Assembly: GCF_003384935.1 (NCBI RefSeq)
Contig: NZ_QTTQ01000011.1
Coordinates: 310,001 to 374,000, forward strand
Origin: Lutibacter oceani
Lineage (GTDB): Bacteria; Bacteroidota; Bacteroidia; Flavobacteriales; Flavobacteriaceae
Reading direction: 5' to 3'
Length of the DNA: 64,000 nt
A program made the position numbers and the translations under genes. Position 1 is the first letter of the stretch. Each line of letters starts with the position of its first letter. Of this stretch, positions 8,391-17,090 are shown piece by piece. The notes below the pieces were generated by a model. That model was not told the DNA's origin and did not search any database. It saw only the letters and a program-made list of their open reading frames with translations.

Positions 8391-9135
8391 TTATAAATAC
8401 TTTTTTAGGATAGCTTACTTTAGTTAAAAATAATCCTTGTGCAGGTGCTGAAGGTCCAGCATTTCTTCTATCCTCGCTTTCTATAATCTTTTTAAATTCT
8501 TCTATTGTTGTTTTACCTGTTCCAACTTCAATTAATGTTCCAACTATTGCCCTAACCATATTTCTTAAAAAACGATCTGCAGTAATATGAAAAATCAAAA
8601 GCTGATTTGTATATAACCATTCAGCTTTAACAACATCACAATTATAAGTTCTTACATCAGTATTTGAACGGGAAAAACACTTAAAGTTGGTGTAAGTTAA
8701 CAAAATTTTTGCGGCCTCATTCATTTTATCAACATTTAACTTTTTATTAATAAGTTGCCATGTTGTTTCTGTTAAAAAAGGATTTCTTCCACAAAAAATA
8801 CGATATTCATACGTTCTGCTTAAAGCATCAAAACGGGTATGGGCTTCAGGAATTACTTTTAAAATATTTAAAATTACAATATCTTTTGGTAATAAAGAAT
8901 TTACCTTATACTTAACTTCATCTATATTAAAATCTTCATCTAAATCTAAATGAGCAAATAATTGTTCGGCGTGTACACCCGCATCTGTTCTTCCTGCTCC
9001 AACCACATCAATATTTCTTTTAAAAATTAACGATAATGCTTTGTTAATTAATTCCTGAACTGCAACTGCATTAGGCTGGTATTGCCAACCGTGAAAATTT
9101 GTGCCTTTATATGCTATTTCTATAAAATATCTCAA
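8383..9135 (-). CDS. truA: tRNA pseudouridine(38-40) synthase TruA
   Basis: Isomerises uridines 38-40 of the anticodon arm. The catalytic motif GRTDAGVHA is present, with Asp51 counted from the start chosen here. FHGWQYQP near the N-terminus and the RNMVRAIVGTLIEVG segment are also typical. I place the start at TTG 9135, giving (M)RYFIEIAYKG, the normal TruA beginning. The longer reading from ATG 9174 runs through the predicted -7 element TATATTTG at 9161-9168 and adds 13 residues not expected in the family. Length becomes 250, as usual for TruA. The gene is divergent from the phosphoesterase gene at 9203. Confidence 0.93.
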   Translation of the reverse strand: MRYFIEIAYKGTNFHGWQYQPNAVAVQELINKALSLIFKRNIDVVGAGRTDAGVHAEQLFAHLDLDEDFNIDEVKYKVNSLLPKDIVILNILKVIPEAHTRFDALSRTYEYRIFCGRNPFLTETTWQLINKKLNVDKMNEAAKILLTYTNFKCFSRSNTDVRTYNCDVVKAEWLYTNQLLIFHITADRFLRNMVRAIVGTLIEVGTGKTTIEEFKKIIESEDRRNAGPSAPAQGLFLTKVSYPKKVFINE

Positions 9136-9160
9136 CTGAAATGCTAATTTTGTATGGCTG

Positions 9161-9168
9161 CAAATATA
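9161..9168 (-). promoter_or_regulatory. Predicted -7 element of truA
   Basis: Minus-strand TATATTTG is a perfect TAnnTTTG, 25 bases before the TTG start at 9135. It decides the truA start against ATG 9174. On the plus strand a one-mismatch element CATATTTG (9172-9179) overlaps this region and may serve the divergent gene, so the two promoters would be back to back. Confidence 0.6.
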
Positions 9169-9202
9169 AGGCATATTTGTGAGTTTAATTTTTCAAAATA
9201 AA

Positions 9203-9697
9203 ATGAAAAAAATTTTATTGCTTTCTGATACGCATAGTTATATTGATGATAAAATATTAAAATATATAAAACAGGCAGATGAGGTTTGGCATGCTGGTGA
9301 TATTGGTTCTTTAGATGTAGTTGATACTATTTCTAATTTAAAACCACTGAGAGCTGTTTATGGAAATATTGATAATAAATTAATTAGAGCGGAGTTTCCT
9401 ATAGATAACAAATTTGTAATTGAAGATGTTTCGGTTTGGATTACGCATATTGGAGGCTATCCAAACAGATACGATGTTAGAATTAAAAATGACATTTCAA
9501 ATAATCCACCTAAAATTTTTATTAGCGGACATTCTCATATTTTAAAAGTGATTTATGACAAAAAACTAAACTTGCTTCATTTAAACCCGGGTGCTGCTGG
9601 AAAACACGGTTTTCATAATGTAAGAACAATGCTTCGTTTTGAAATTAATGACGGAAATATTACTAATTTAGAAATTATAGAATTAGAAAAACGCTAA
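9203..9697 (+). CDS. Metallophosphoesterase, YfcE/MJ0936 family phosphodiesterase
   Basis: Calcineurin-like phosphodiesterase of 164 residues. Metal-binding motifs stand in order: LLSDTHSY (DxH), WHAGDIGS (GDxxS/D), VYGNIDN (GNxD/H), WITHIGG and SGHSHI (GHxH). I use the ATG at 9203 (MKKILLLSDTH). A GTG at 9179 would lie inside a predicted promoter element and add an unconvincing leader. The stop overlaps the tail of the convergent histidine kinase gene by 4 bases. Family members hydrolyse phosphodiesters with Mn or Ni; the natural substrate is not known. Confidence 0.9.
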   Translation: MKKILLLSDTHSYIDDKILKYIKQADEVWHAGDIGSLDVVDTISNLKPLRAVYGNIDNKLIRAEFPIDNKFVIEDVSVWITHIGGYPNRYDVRIKNDISNNPPKIFISGHSHILKVIYDKKLNLLHLNPGAAGKHGFHNVRTMLRFEINDGNITNLEIIELEKR

Positions 9698-11433
9698 TAT
9701 ATAATTGGAACCGATATAAAAATTCGTGTTCCTTCATTTGTAGATTTTATATTTAGCAATCCGTTTAACATTTTTATTCTTGCTTTTATTTGACTTAACC
9801 CTATTCCGCTTTTAACTTCAATTTCATTTTCATTAAAACCAACTCCATTATCAAAAACAATAATTTGTAAATTTCCATTTAGTTGTTCTAACTTTATAGT
9901 TCCATTTTTAGCTTGGCTATGCTTTAAAATATTATTAACCAATTCATTTATTATATTAAATATTTTTATTTCAAAATTTTGATTGAAACGTTCTATATTT
10001 TTCGAATCACTTTTTAATAATATAGTTGAATTGGAAGATTTTTCACATAAATCCTGTATTGCTACACCTAAACCAAATTTTAATAAAACAGATGAAATTA
10101 ATTTATGAGATAAATCTCTTATTTGCTCTGAAGCTTCTTCTAAAATATTTTGCGCCTTATCAATTTCAACTGGCAGCTTATCTTTCAATTTCTTTTTACT
10201 GGCATATAAATGCAAATTAGTTGCAGATAGCAATGCACTTACATTGTCATGCAGTACATTAGCTATTTTTTTACGTTCTTCTAACCCACCATCTAAAGTT
10301 GCTACTAAAATTTTAGCTTGTGAATCACTTTTTATTTTTTCAATCTTATTTTGATTTAGTAGCTGTTCTTGACTAATTTGAAGCGCGTGGTTTTTTTTGC
10401 TTAATTTATAAAGTTTATATAAAAAATAAATACCTGTTAAGAGTACTAAAATTGCAAAACCTAATCCATATGTTAAAACTTCGGCATCTCTTCTTTTTGC
10501 TTTTTCAATTTCAGTTTCATTTTCCTTGGTAGCCAAACTATATTTGGATTGAATTTCGGCAATTTCCTTGTATTTAAGTTCTTGCTGTAAAGAATCATTT
10601 AAAGAGAAAAATTTGTCTTGATACTCAAATGCTTTTTTATAGTTTTTAAGCCCACTATAAGCATAAGCCATATTTATAAAAGAGGTATTTCGGGTTTGTT
10701 TCTGCAAATCGCTTTGTCCATAACCAACTAAATTAAAAGCCTGTTCAAACATTTCTAAAGCATTTTTATAATTACCTTGCATATAATATACACCTCCAAG
10801 ATTATTTAAAATTCCGGCTTCAATATCTTTATTCCCTAAAGTTTTCTGAAAATCTGCAGCAATTTTAAAATTTTCAATTGCACTTTCATAATCCCCATTT
10901 AAATAAAAAATTCCAGATAAATTAGCATAAATTTTGGCTTTTAAATCTTCCTTACCTTCAATATTTTTATTAAAAGAAATTGCCTTTTCATAATTAAATT
11001 TTGCAGAATCTATTTGGCTATCTAACTGAAAATTGCCTCCTTTTTTAAAATAAATATATTGAAGGTTTTCATAGTCGTTAGAAATTGAAGGTATAATGCT
11101 ATTAAATATTTCCGTTGATTTTTTATAATCACCATTTTCGCGAAAAATATCTGCTAACAAAATATTGCCTTCAATAATTAATTTTGTTTCATTATTTTTT
11201 TTAACAACTTCAATAAATTCATATAATTTTTCTAAGGCTTCTTCTGTATTTCCTTGTTCAATAAGTTCTTTAATAAATTTTATTCTTTCATCATCTGAAT
11301 AAAATAAGTCAGCATCAATTTTGCTAACAATAATTTCATTACTAAATTTTGCAAAAACATTATAATTTACTAACTGAAAAAAAATAAAAAATAATACTAT
11401 TATTTTGAGTTTAAACATTTTTAAATATGACAA
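9694..11433 (-). CDS. TPR-containing sensor histidine kinase (HisKA_3 type)
   Basis: A 579-residue sensor. An N-terminal signal or anchor (about 8-28) leads into a periplasmic region of tetratricopeptide repeats (about 50-290, with NNLGGVYYMQGNYKNALEMF as a clear repeat). A membrane helix near 318-340 and a coiled coil follow. The HisKA_3 dimerisation box ERKKIANVLHDNVSALL carries phospho-acceptor His395. The HATPase_c domain has NELVNNILKHSQA, DNGVGF and SGIGLSQIKARI. It lies 15 bases downstream of its cognate NarL-type regulator. The signal sensed is unknown; TPR sensors in Bacteroidota often bind proteins or peptides. Confidence 0.93.
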   Translation of the reverse strand: MSYLKMFKLKIIVLFFIFFQLVNYNVFAKFSNEIIVSKIDADLFYSDDERIKFIKELIEQGNTEEALEKLYEFIEVVKKNNETKLIIEGNILLADIFRENGDYKKSTEIFNSIIPSISNDYENLQYIYFKKGGNFQLDSQIDSAKFNYEKAISFNKNIEGKEDLKAKIYANLSGIFYLNGDYESAIENFKIAADFQKTLGNKDIEAGILNNLGGVYYMQGNYKNALEMFEQAFNLVGYGQSDLQKQTRNTSFINMAYAYSGLKNYKKAFEYQDKFFSLNDSLQQELKYKEIAEIQSKYSLATKENETEIEKAKRRDAEVLTYGLGFAILVLLTGIYFLYKLYKLSKKNHALQISQEQLLNQNKIEKIKSDSQAKILVATLDGGLEERKKIANVLHDNVSALLSATNLHLYASKKKLKDKLPVEIDKAQNILEEASEQIRDLSHKLISSVLLKFGLGVAIQDLCEKSSNSTILLKSDSKNIERFNQNFEIKIFNIINELVNNILKHSQAKNGTIKLEQLNGNLQIIVFDNGVGFNENEIEVKSGIGLSQIKARIKMLNGLLNIKSTNEGTRIFISVPIIY

Positions 11434-11447
11434 GGAAGTTAAATTTA

Positions 11448-12107
11448 TTAAACAATGTTGTTTTTAATGGCATAAATGGCAAGACCAACAACATTTTTTA
11501 CTTTTAATTTATGAATTAAATTTTTTCGATGAGTTTCTACAGTATTTATGCTTATATGGAGGGTTTTACTAATTTCATTTGAATTATACTGTTTACAAAT
11601 TAGTTTAAGTACATCTGTTTCTCTTGGAGTTAATGGACTAAAAAATGTGCCGTCTTGAGATATTTTATCAATACTCAAATTATTTTTTGTGAAAGAGGAT
11701 AGTAATTTATCCTTAACACTTTCACTAAAGTATTGTTTTCCACAGTAAACAGCATTTATTGCTTCAACAATATTTTCGCCAGCGCATTTTTTAGCTAAAA
11801 ACCCATTTGCTCCAATTTTCAGCACTTCTTTAATTAGTTTTGCATCATCATAGCTTGAAAGCACAATAACTTTTTGCTGAAAACCACTTTTCACAAAACT
11901 CTGCAAAACAGCAATTCCATCAACTTTTGGCATATTAATATCTAAAATTAAAATATCAGCTTCATTTAAAGCAAACCAATTTAAAACATCTTCGCCGTTG
12001 AGTGAACTTCCAACAACTTCAATATTATTTTCAGAAGATAAAACTGCATTAATACCATCAATTAATAGTTGATGATCATCTGCAATATGAACTTTGATCT
12101 TTCTCAT
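11448..12107 (-). CDS. Response regulator, NarL/LuxR family
   Basis: A 219-residue transcription factor. The receiver domain (about 3-125) has the acidic pair D10-D11, phospho-acceptor Asp56 in ILILDINMP, and Lys in LAKKCAGENI. The C-terminal LuxR-type HTH (about 153-215) reads LTPRETDVLKLICKQYNSNE followed by HISINTVETHRKNL. It is the first gene of the two-gene operon with the TPR kinase at 9694-11433. A -7 element TATATTTG (12121-12128) precedes it, and an imperfect dyad at 12151-12168 could be an autoregulation site. Confidence 0.94.
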   Translation of the reverse strand: MRKIKVHIADDHQLLIDGINAVLSSENNIEVVGSSLNGEDVLNWFALNEADILILDINMPKVDGIAVLQSFVKSGFQQKVIVLSSYDDAKLIKEVLKIGANGFLAKKCAGENIVEAINAVYCGKQYFSESVKDKLLSSFTKNNLSIDKISQDGTFFSPLTPRETDVLKLICKQYNSNEISKTLHISINTVETHRKNLIHKLKVKNVVGLAIYAIKNNIV

Positions 12108-12120
12108 AATTTTCCCTTTT

Positions 12121-12128
12121 CAAATATA
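12121..12128 (-). promoter_or_regulatory. Predicted -7 element of the response regulator/kinase operon
   Basis: Minus-strand TATATTTG is a perfect -7 match, 13 bases before the ATG at 12107. An imperfect dyad ATCACTAAAAGTAATGAT at 12151-12168 is centred about 45 bases upstream of the expected transcription start, a position suited to an activator. Confidence 0.5.
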
Positions 12129-12200
12129 TTACTTATTAAAACTTTAAACTATCACTAAAAGTAATGATATTTTTGCATCACCAAAAACCGTTAGAAACAA

Positions 12201-12231
12201 AAAACCATTTTAATAAAATTAAAATGGTTTT
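12201..12231 (-). terminator. Terminator after the DUF4293 gene
   Basis: Perfect 14-base-pair stem AAAACCATTTTAAT / ATTAAAATGGTTTT with a three-base loop. On the minus strand the stem is followed by T-rich sequence. It lies 31 bases past the DUF4293 stop and separates it from the next operon. Confidence 0.75.
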
Positions 12232-12261
12232 CCTTGCACTAAATATACTAAGATGTTAGGT

Positions 12262-12696
12262 TTATCGCAATCTATCCACAGATTTTACAAGTTCCTCATC
12301 CTTTTTAATTGCTTTATTAGCTAATACTACTAAAACAATTGTAAAAATTGGAATAAGCAACCCAATACCCTTCTCTGAAACGTTAATTTCTCCAGATAAA
12401 TTTTGTGCAAAATATACGAGAATACCTAATAAAATAAAATTGATCAAAATTGTTAATCGCCCCAAAACAAATTGCAATTGTCTTTTCTTATACTGAAAAA
12501 TAGCTACAATTGTTATTAGTGATGATATAAAAAATAGTACTGACATTATATTTAATAATGTGTTGTTTGTACTAAATGAATCAATTACAAAAAATTTAAC
12601 TCCTTCATTATTAGTCCATAAATTCAAAAGAAAAATTAATCCTCCAGAAAATAAGGTTGCTAATAGTAAATAAATAGTTTGTACTCTTTGAATCAT
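12262..12696 (-). CDS. DUF4293 membrane protein
   Basis: A small integral membrane protein of 144 residues with four helices (about 7-27, 43-62, 74-93, 105-127) and a charged C-terminal tail. The N-terminus MIQRVQTIYLLLA is the characteristic beginning of the Bacteroidota DUF4293 family. I use the ATG at 12696. A start at 12717 would sit inside the -7 element at 12715-12722. The gene is divergent from rho, an arrangement I recall as common in Flavobacteriaceae. Function is unknown. Confidence 0.85.
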   Translation of the reverse strand: MIQRVQTIYLLLATLFSGGLIFLLNLWTNNEGVKFFVIDSFSTNNTLLNIMSVLFFISSLITIVAIFQYKKRQLQFVLGRLTILINFILLGILVYFAQNLSGEINVSEKGIGLLIPIFTIVLVVLANKAIKKDEELVKSVDRLR

Positions 12697-12714
12697 ATTA
12701 AAAATATTCGGACA

Positions 12715-12722
12715 CAAAAATA
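12715..12722 (-). promoter_or_regulatory. Predicted -7 element of the DUF4293 gene
   Basis: Minus-strand TATTTTTG matches TAnnTTTG and lies about 19 bases upstream of the ATG at 12696. It rules out the longer reading from 12717. Confidence 0.5.
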
Positions 12723-12768
12723 CGTTTTATTTTTAAAGATTTAAACTTTAATATGTAAAATAATTTTA

Positions 12769-12776
12769 TATATTTG
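12769..12776 (+). promoter_or_regulatory. Predicted -7 element of rho
   Basis: TATATTTG is a perfect -7 match. The expected transcript would start near 12783, leaving a leader of about 125 bases before the rho ATG. The leader is A/C-rich and G-poor, of the kind Rho itself can bind, so attenuation by Rho is possible but unproven. Confidence 0.55.
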
Positions 12777-12908
12777 CAATATCAATTGTATACAACAAAG
12801 CAATTTAACTACAACTAAAACAGCTAATCACCACTTAGTTTTAATCACAAAAAAAATTCTTATAAAGAATAACAAATTACGTATTTATATATTAACACAA
12901 ATAACATA

Positions 12909-14585
12909 ATGTTTGAAATTTCCCAACTAAAGGAGAAAACTCTTGTAGAATTACAAGAGATAGCAAAAACTATTGGAGCAAAAAAATACAGTCAGCTTAA
13001 AAAATTAGATTTAGTTTATTTAATATTAGACATTCAAGCTTCAACCCCACAGAAAGTAACGAAAAAAGAACCTTTAAATAGTGATAACAAGCCAAGACGA
13101 AAAAGAATCGTAAAAAAAGCTGTTGCACCAAAAGGACAAAAACCAGTAGCTGCTGAGCTACCAAAAAAGGAAGCAGCAACTGAAATAGCAGCTAATGTTG
13201 CTAAACCCGAAGTTAAAAAAACGGTTAATACAATGGCTGCTAAGCCAAAAACTGAACCCGTTATAGTTAAAGAATTAGATAATTCAGATAAAACTGAAAA
13301 ACCTAATCCACCTAAAAGCAAACAACAAGCCAAACCAGCTCAAAATCAGCAAAATACAAATCAACCGAACAGACCAAAACAACACCAAAATAAACAACAG
13401 GTAAATCAGCCTAGAGATAATAAAGGTCAACGCAAAAATGGAAATCGCTACAGAGATCCAGATTATGAATTTGACGGTATTATTGAAAGTGAAGGCGTTT
13501 TAGAAATGATGCCTGATGGGTATGGTTTTTTACGTTCTTCAGATTATAATTATTTATCATCACCTGATGATATTTACTTATCGCAATCTCAAATAAAATT
13601 ATTCGGATTAAAAACGGGTGATACTGTTAAAGGTGTAGTGAGACCTCCAAAAGAAGGAGAAAAATATTTTCCATTAATTAGAGTTTCAAAAATTAATGGG
13701 TTAAACCCAAATGTAGTTAGAGATCGAGTTTCTTTTGAACATTTAACACCATTATTTCCTCAAGAGAAATTTAATTTAGCAGGTAAATCGAACACATTAT
13801 CAACAAGAATAATAGATTTATTTTGCCCAATAGGAAAAGGACAAAGAGGTATGATTGTTTCTCAACCTAAAACCGGGAAAACAATGTTACTTAAAGATAT
13901 TGCAAATTCAATTGCATCTAATCATCCTGAAGTGTATCAAATAATTTTATTAATTGATGAACGTCCTGAAGAGGTTACAGATATGCAGCGCAGCGTAAGA
14001 GGTGAAGTTGTAGCTTCAACTTTTGATGAACCTGCTGAAAAGCATGTAAAAGTTGCAAATATTGTTTTAGAAAAAGCAAAAAGATTGGTTGAATGTGGAC
14101 ATGATGTAGTTATTTTATTAGACTCAATTACACGTTTAGCCAGAGCCTATAACACCGTAGCACCAGCATCTGGTAAAATTTTATCAGGAGGTATTGATGC
14201 TAACGCTTTGCACAAACCAAAACGCTTTTTTGGTGCTGCACGTAATATTGAAAATGGAGGTTCTTTATCTATTATTGCTACAGCTTTAACAGAAACTGGT
14301 TCAAAAATGGATGAAGTAATTTTTGAAGAATTTAAAGGAACAGGTAATATGGAACTTCAATTAGAAAGAAATATTGCTAACCGTAGAATTTATCCAGCTA
14401 TTGATTTAGTGAAATCTAGTACCCGTAGAGATGATTTATTGTTAGATGAAAAAACAGTAAAACGTATGTGGGTATTAAGGAAGTATTTAGCAGATATGAA
14501 TCCAGTTGAAGCTATGGAATTTATTAAAGATAAAATTCAATTTACAACTTCAAACGAAGAGTTTTTAATTTCTATGAACGGATAG
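12909..14585 (+). CDS. rho: Transcription termination factor Rho, with long basic insertion
   Basis: Hexameric RNA helicase/translocase that ends transcription. The 558 residues exceed the usual 420. Residues 1-45 are the Rho_N helical domain ([20 protein letters not shown]). About 48-185 form a low-complexity insertion rich in Lys, Asn, Gln and Pro. About 190-265 form the cold-shock-like RNA-binding domain ([19 protein letters not shown]). The rest is the RecA-type ATPase. Walker A is SQPKTGKT at 318-325. The catalytic region [12 protein letters not shown], the Q-loop [11 protein letters not shown] and the R-loop region are intact. Such insertions are known in Bacteroidota and Actinobacteria Rho and tend to add RNA affinity. 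Confidence 0.97.
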   Translation: MFEISQLKEKTLVELQEIAKTIGAKKYSQLKKLDLVYLILDIQASTPQKVTKKEPLNSDNKPRRKRIVKKAVAPKGQKPVAAELPKKEAATEIAANVAKPEVKKTVNTMAAKPKTEPVIVKELDNSDKTEKPNPPKSKQQAKPAQNQQNTNQPNRPKQHQNKQQVNQPRDNKGQRKNGNRYRDPDYEFDGIIESEGVLEMMPDGYGFLRSSDYNYLSSPDDIYLSQSQIKLFGLKTGDTVKGVVRPPKEGEKYFPLIRVSKINGLNPNVVRDRVSFEHLTPLFPQEKFNLAGKSNTLSTRIIDLFCPIGKGQRGMIVSQPKTGKTMLLKDIANSIASNHPEVYQIILLIDERPEEVTDMQRSVRGEVVASTFDEPAEKHVKVANIVLEKAKRLVECGHDVVILLDSITRLARAYNTVAPASGKILSGGIDANALHKPKRFFGAARNIENGGSLSIIATALTETGSKMDEVIFEEFKGTGNMELQLERNIANRRIYPAIDLVKSSTRRDDLLLDEKTVKRMWVLRKYLADMNPVEAMEFIKDKIQFTTSNEEFLISMNG

Positions 14586-14605
14586 ATATTTTAAATATAT
14601 CACTT

Positions 14606-14642
14606 AAAAAAGCCTTTAATTTCTAAAATTAAAGGCTTTTTT
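14606..14642 (+). terminator. Intrinsic terminator after rho
   Basis: Perfect stem AAGCCTTTAATTT / AAATTAAAGGCTT with a CTA loop, preceded by A's and followed by T's, 20 bases after the rho stop. Confidence 0.9.
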
Positions 14643-14770
14643 GTTATCTCTTTTTATTTTATAAATAATCTATCACCAAGTCCAAAATAAAATTTTAAAA
14701 CATGTACTTTGAATTTCAAATAAAAACAACTTACTGTAGATATTTTTTATACTTATTATCTTTTTACATA

Positions 14771-14798
14771 AAAAAAGCGAGCTAATGCTCGCTTTTTT
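14771..14798 (-). terminator. Bidirectional terminator after the PpiD-like gene
   Basis: Stem AAAAAAGCGAGC / GCTCGCTTTTTT with a TAAT loop. A and T runs flank the GC stem on both sides, so it can act in both directions. It lies 20 bases past the stop of the minus-strand foldase gene. Confidence 0.9.
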
Positions 14799-14818
14799 TT
14801 ATTTATTATTTAAAATTC

Positions 14819-16978
14819 TTAAAAGAATTTACCTCTATTATCTTTAATATCTGCAGTTTCTTCTAATACTTGAAATATTTGATTACTTCTACCTTGTAGT
14901 TGACCAACTATCTTTTTACGGAAATTGTCATAATTTTCTAAATCAACTGGAGCATCACGTTTAGTTACTTTTACTACAAACACTCCTTTTTCTCCATTTA
15001 TTAATTCAGAAACTTCATTTAATTTAATAGTTGACATTGCTCCAACAACAGCTGGCTCATTTCCAACACCCGAAATTAAAGGACTTGATAAACCTACAGA
15101 TGATGCGCTACGAACATTAGTACCGCTATTTTTAGCAATTTCTTCTAAAGTAGCACCTGTCATTTTCTTTTTAATCAACTCAGCTTTTTTCTGATCAATT
15201 AATTCTGGACGAATTTTTGACAATAAGTCTGAACTTACTACTACACCACCATCTTCTTCTGTTTTCCCAGTAAGAGTTGCTACTGCATAACCTCTTTTAC
15301 CATTCACATCAATATCAAATCTTTTTGAATCTCCAACTTGTGTTCCAAAAGCCCAAGTTACCATTTGACGTTGTGCACCTAAACCGGGAATAGCTTCTGC
15401 TAATACCTTTAAATTAAGTGCTGTTTGAACGTTATAACCTTTTTCTGTAGCCAGTTCATTTAAATCTTTTCCTTCAGCTATATTAGCATTTAATGTTTCT
15501 GCTTCTTCAAAAATATTGTTTTCAGTTTCTTCTGAAGCTTCAACTAAACGAGCAAAAGTTGCTAATCTAACTGCTTTTTCAGGTTTTGTTTGTTCATCAA
15601 TTCTAATAATATGAAAACCAAAAGCAGTTTCAACAATTTGAATACTACCAACTTTATTTTTGTAAATAAAATCTGCAAAATCTCTATCAAAACTTGGAGA
15701 AAAAGCTTGATCTTTTCTAACCCATCCTATATCTCCACCTTTTCCTTTAGTACCATCTGTGTTAATTTCATTAGCTATTTCAGTAAATTTAGATTTACTA
15801 TTTCTTACTAATGCGTATACACTATCTGCTGTTTTTTTAGCTTCTTCTTTAGTTTTTGTTGAAGTTGAACGTGTTGTTCCAGCATAAGGAATTATAATAT
15901 GACTAGATTTAACAGAGTCAGGTAATTGAACAGTTTCAACAACTTTAGATATTTTGTAGTATCCATTTTGTTTATATGGACCAATAACATCTCCAATTGA
16001 TGCGTTAAATACTTCATCTGAAACTTCAGCTAAAATTTGATTTTTAAACTTATACCCATTATCAATTGCCAAGTCTGATCTGTTATTACTTAAAAATTCT
16101 TCGTAATTTGTAGTGTTCTTTAAACCTGCAATTTTAACAGTAGTTTTAGCAGCATTACTATATTCCTCTTTATCATTTATAAAGCTCTCCACTAGGTTTT
16201 TTGCTTCTGCATCATCTTCTTCAGAAGGTACAATATCAAATTTCACATATTGCAAAGTACGCGTTGCTTCAGGCTTAAATCTTTTAGTATTATCATTTAA
16301 ATACTTTTGAATTTCTTCTTTTGAAACATAACTTAAACTATCAGGAATTGAAGTATAAGGAACATATACAAATTGAGCATCCATTTTTGTATTATTAAAC
16401 AAATAATCTCTTTCTCCTTCTTCTAAAGAAGCACCTAAACCAGCTTTAACTAAAGACGTATAAGATTGACGTTGTAAGTTTCTCTTAATGTTTTTTTCAG
16501 TAGATAACCAATTCATCCAAGCTTGTGTGTTTCCAGACTCGGCATCATCTTTCATATTGGCTATATATTCTTTCAATTTTTCTTCATCAAAAAGATTTGC
16601 TTCATTTTTGAAAAGTGGTGAATTTTGAATTTCAGGTAACGCTACCATAGCATCCCATATATCTTTTTCACCAATTACAATACCTGCTTTTTCAAGCTGA
16701 TCTTCAAATATTTTTTCAGCTACCATTCCGCTCCAAACAGCATTAACAGCTTGCATTTGAGTAGCTCTACCTCCACTTTGAGTTCTATAAGCCTCAACTT
16801 GTTGTGCAAACTCTTCTCTATCTATGTCCTCTCCATTAACTTCACCTATTGAGTTAACTTTACTTGAACTGAAAAATTGTTGTATTGAGCTTGGATCTAG
16901 AACAAATGCAAAAAGTGCTAATCCTACGATAAGGATTAAGAACATTGAACGATCTCTAATTTTTGATAAAATTGCCAT
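14819..16978 (-). CDS. PpiD-like membrane-anchored peptidyl-prolyl isomerase
   Basis: Periplasmic foldase of 719 residues with a SurA/PpiD layout. The N-terminal cytoplasmic stretch MAILSKIRDRSM is followed by one helix (about 12-30). A SurA_N-like chaperone domain (about 40-240) starts with GEVNGEDIDREEFAQQVEAY. A parvulin domain (about 345-455) contains SSHIIIPYAG, GGDIGWVRKDQAFSPSFDRD and FGFHIIRIDE. A second, weaker rotamase-like part lies near 540-690. It lies downstream of the CorC-type gene after a 112-base gap, so it may have its own promoter. It probably assists outer-membrane protein folding with the LptC and barrel genes upstream. Confidence 0.9.
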   Translation of the reverse strand: MAILSKIRDRSMFLILIVGLALFAFVLDPSSIQQFFSSSKVNSIGEVNGEDIDREEFAQQVEAYRTQSGGRATQMQAVNAVWSGMVAEKIFEDQLEKAGIVIGEKDIWDAMVALPEIQNSPLFKNEANLFDEEKLKEYIANMKDDAESGNTQAWMNWLSTEKNIKRNLQRQSYTSLVKAGLGASLEEGERDYLFNNTKMDAQFVYVPYTSIPDSLSYVSKEEIQKYLNDNTKRFKPEATRTLQYVKFDIVPSEEDDAEAKNLVESFINDKEEYSNAAKTTVKIAGLKNTTNYEEFLSNNRSDLAIDNGYKFKNQILAEVSDEVFNASIGDVIGPYKQNGYYKISKVVETVQLPDSVKSSHIIIPYAGTTRSTSTKTKEEAKKTADSVYALVRNSKSKFTEIANEINTDGTKGKGGDIGWVRKDQAFSPSFDRDFADFIYKNKVGSIQIVETAFGFHIIRIDEQTKPEKAVRLATFARLVEASEETENNIFEEAETLNANIAEGKDLNELATEKGYNVQTALNLKVLAEAIPGLGAQRQMVTWAFGTQVGDSKRFDIDVNGKRGYAVATLTGKTEEDGGVVVSSDLLSKIRPELIDQKKAELIKKKMTGATLEEIAKNSGTNVRSASSVGLSSPLISGVGNEPAVVGAMSTIKLNEVSELINGEKGVFVVKVTKRDAPVDLENYDNFRKKIVGQLQGRSNQIFQVLEETADIKDNRGKFF

Positions 16979-17090
16979 TATATTATTTGTTTTATTACAG
17001 TTTGCGAAAATACAATTAAGTATTTAATTATGAAAGTGAAATTGTTATAATTAAATTGGAAATACAGTTAATTTTAGATATAATTTATTT

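Noticed and set aside
12997-13333. Two minus-strand frames inside the rho N-terminal region
   Set aside because: They are shadows of the Lys/Ala-rich low-complexity part of rho, whose frame and domains are certain.
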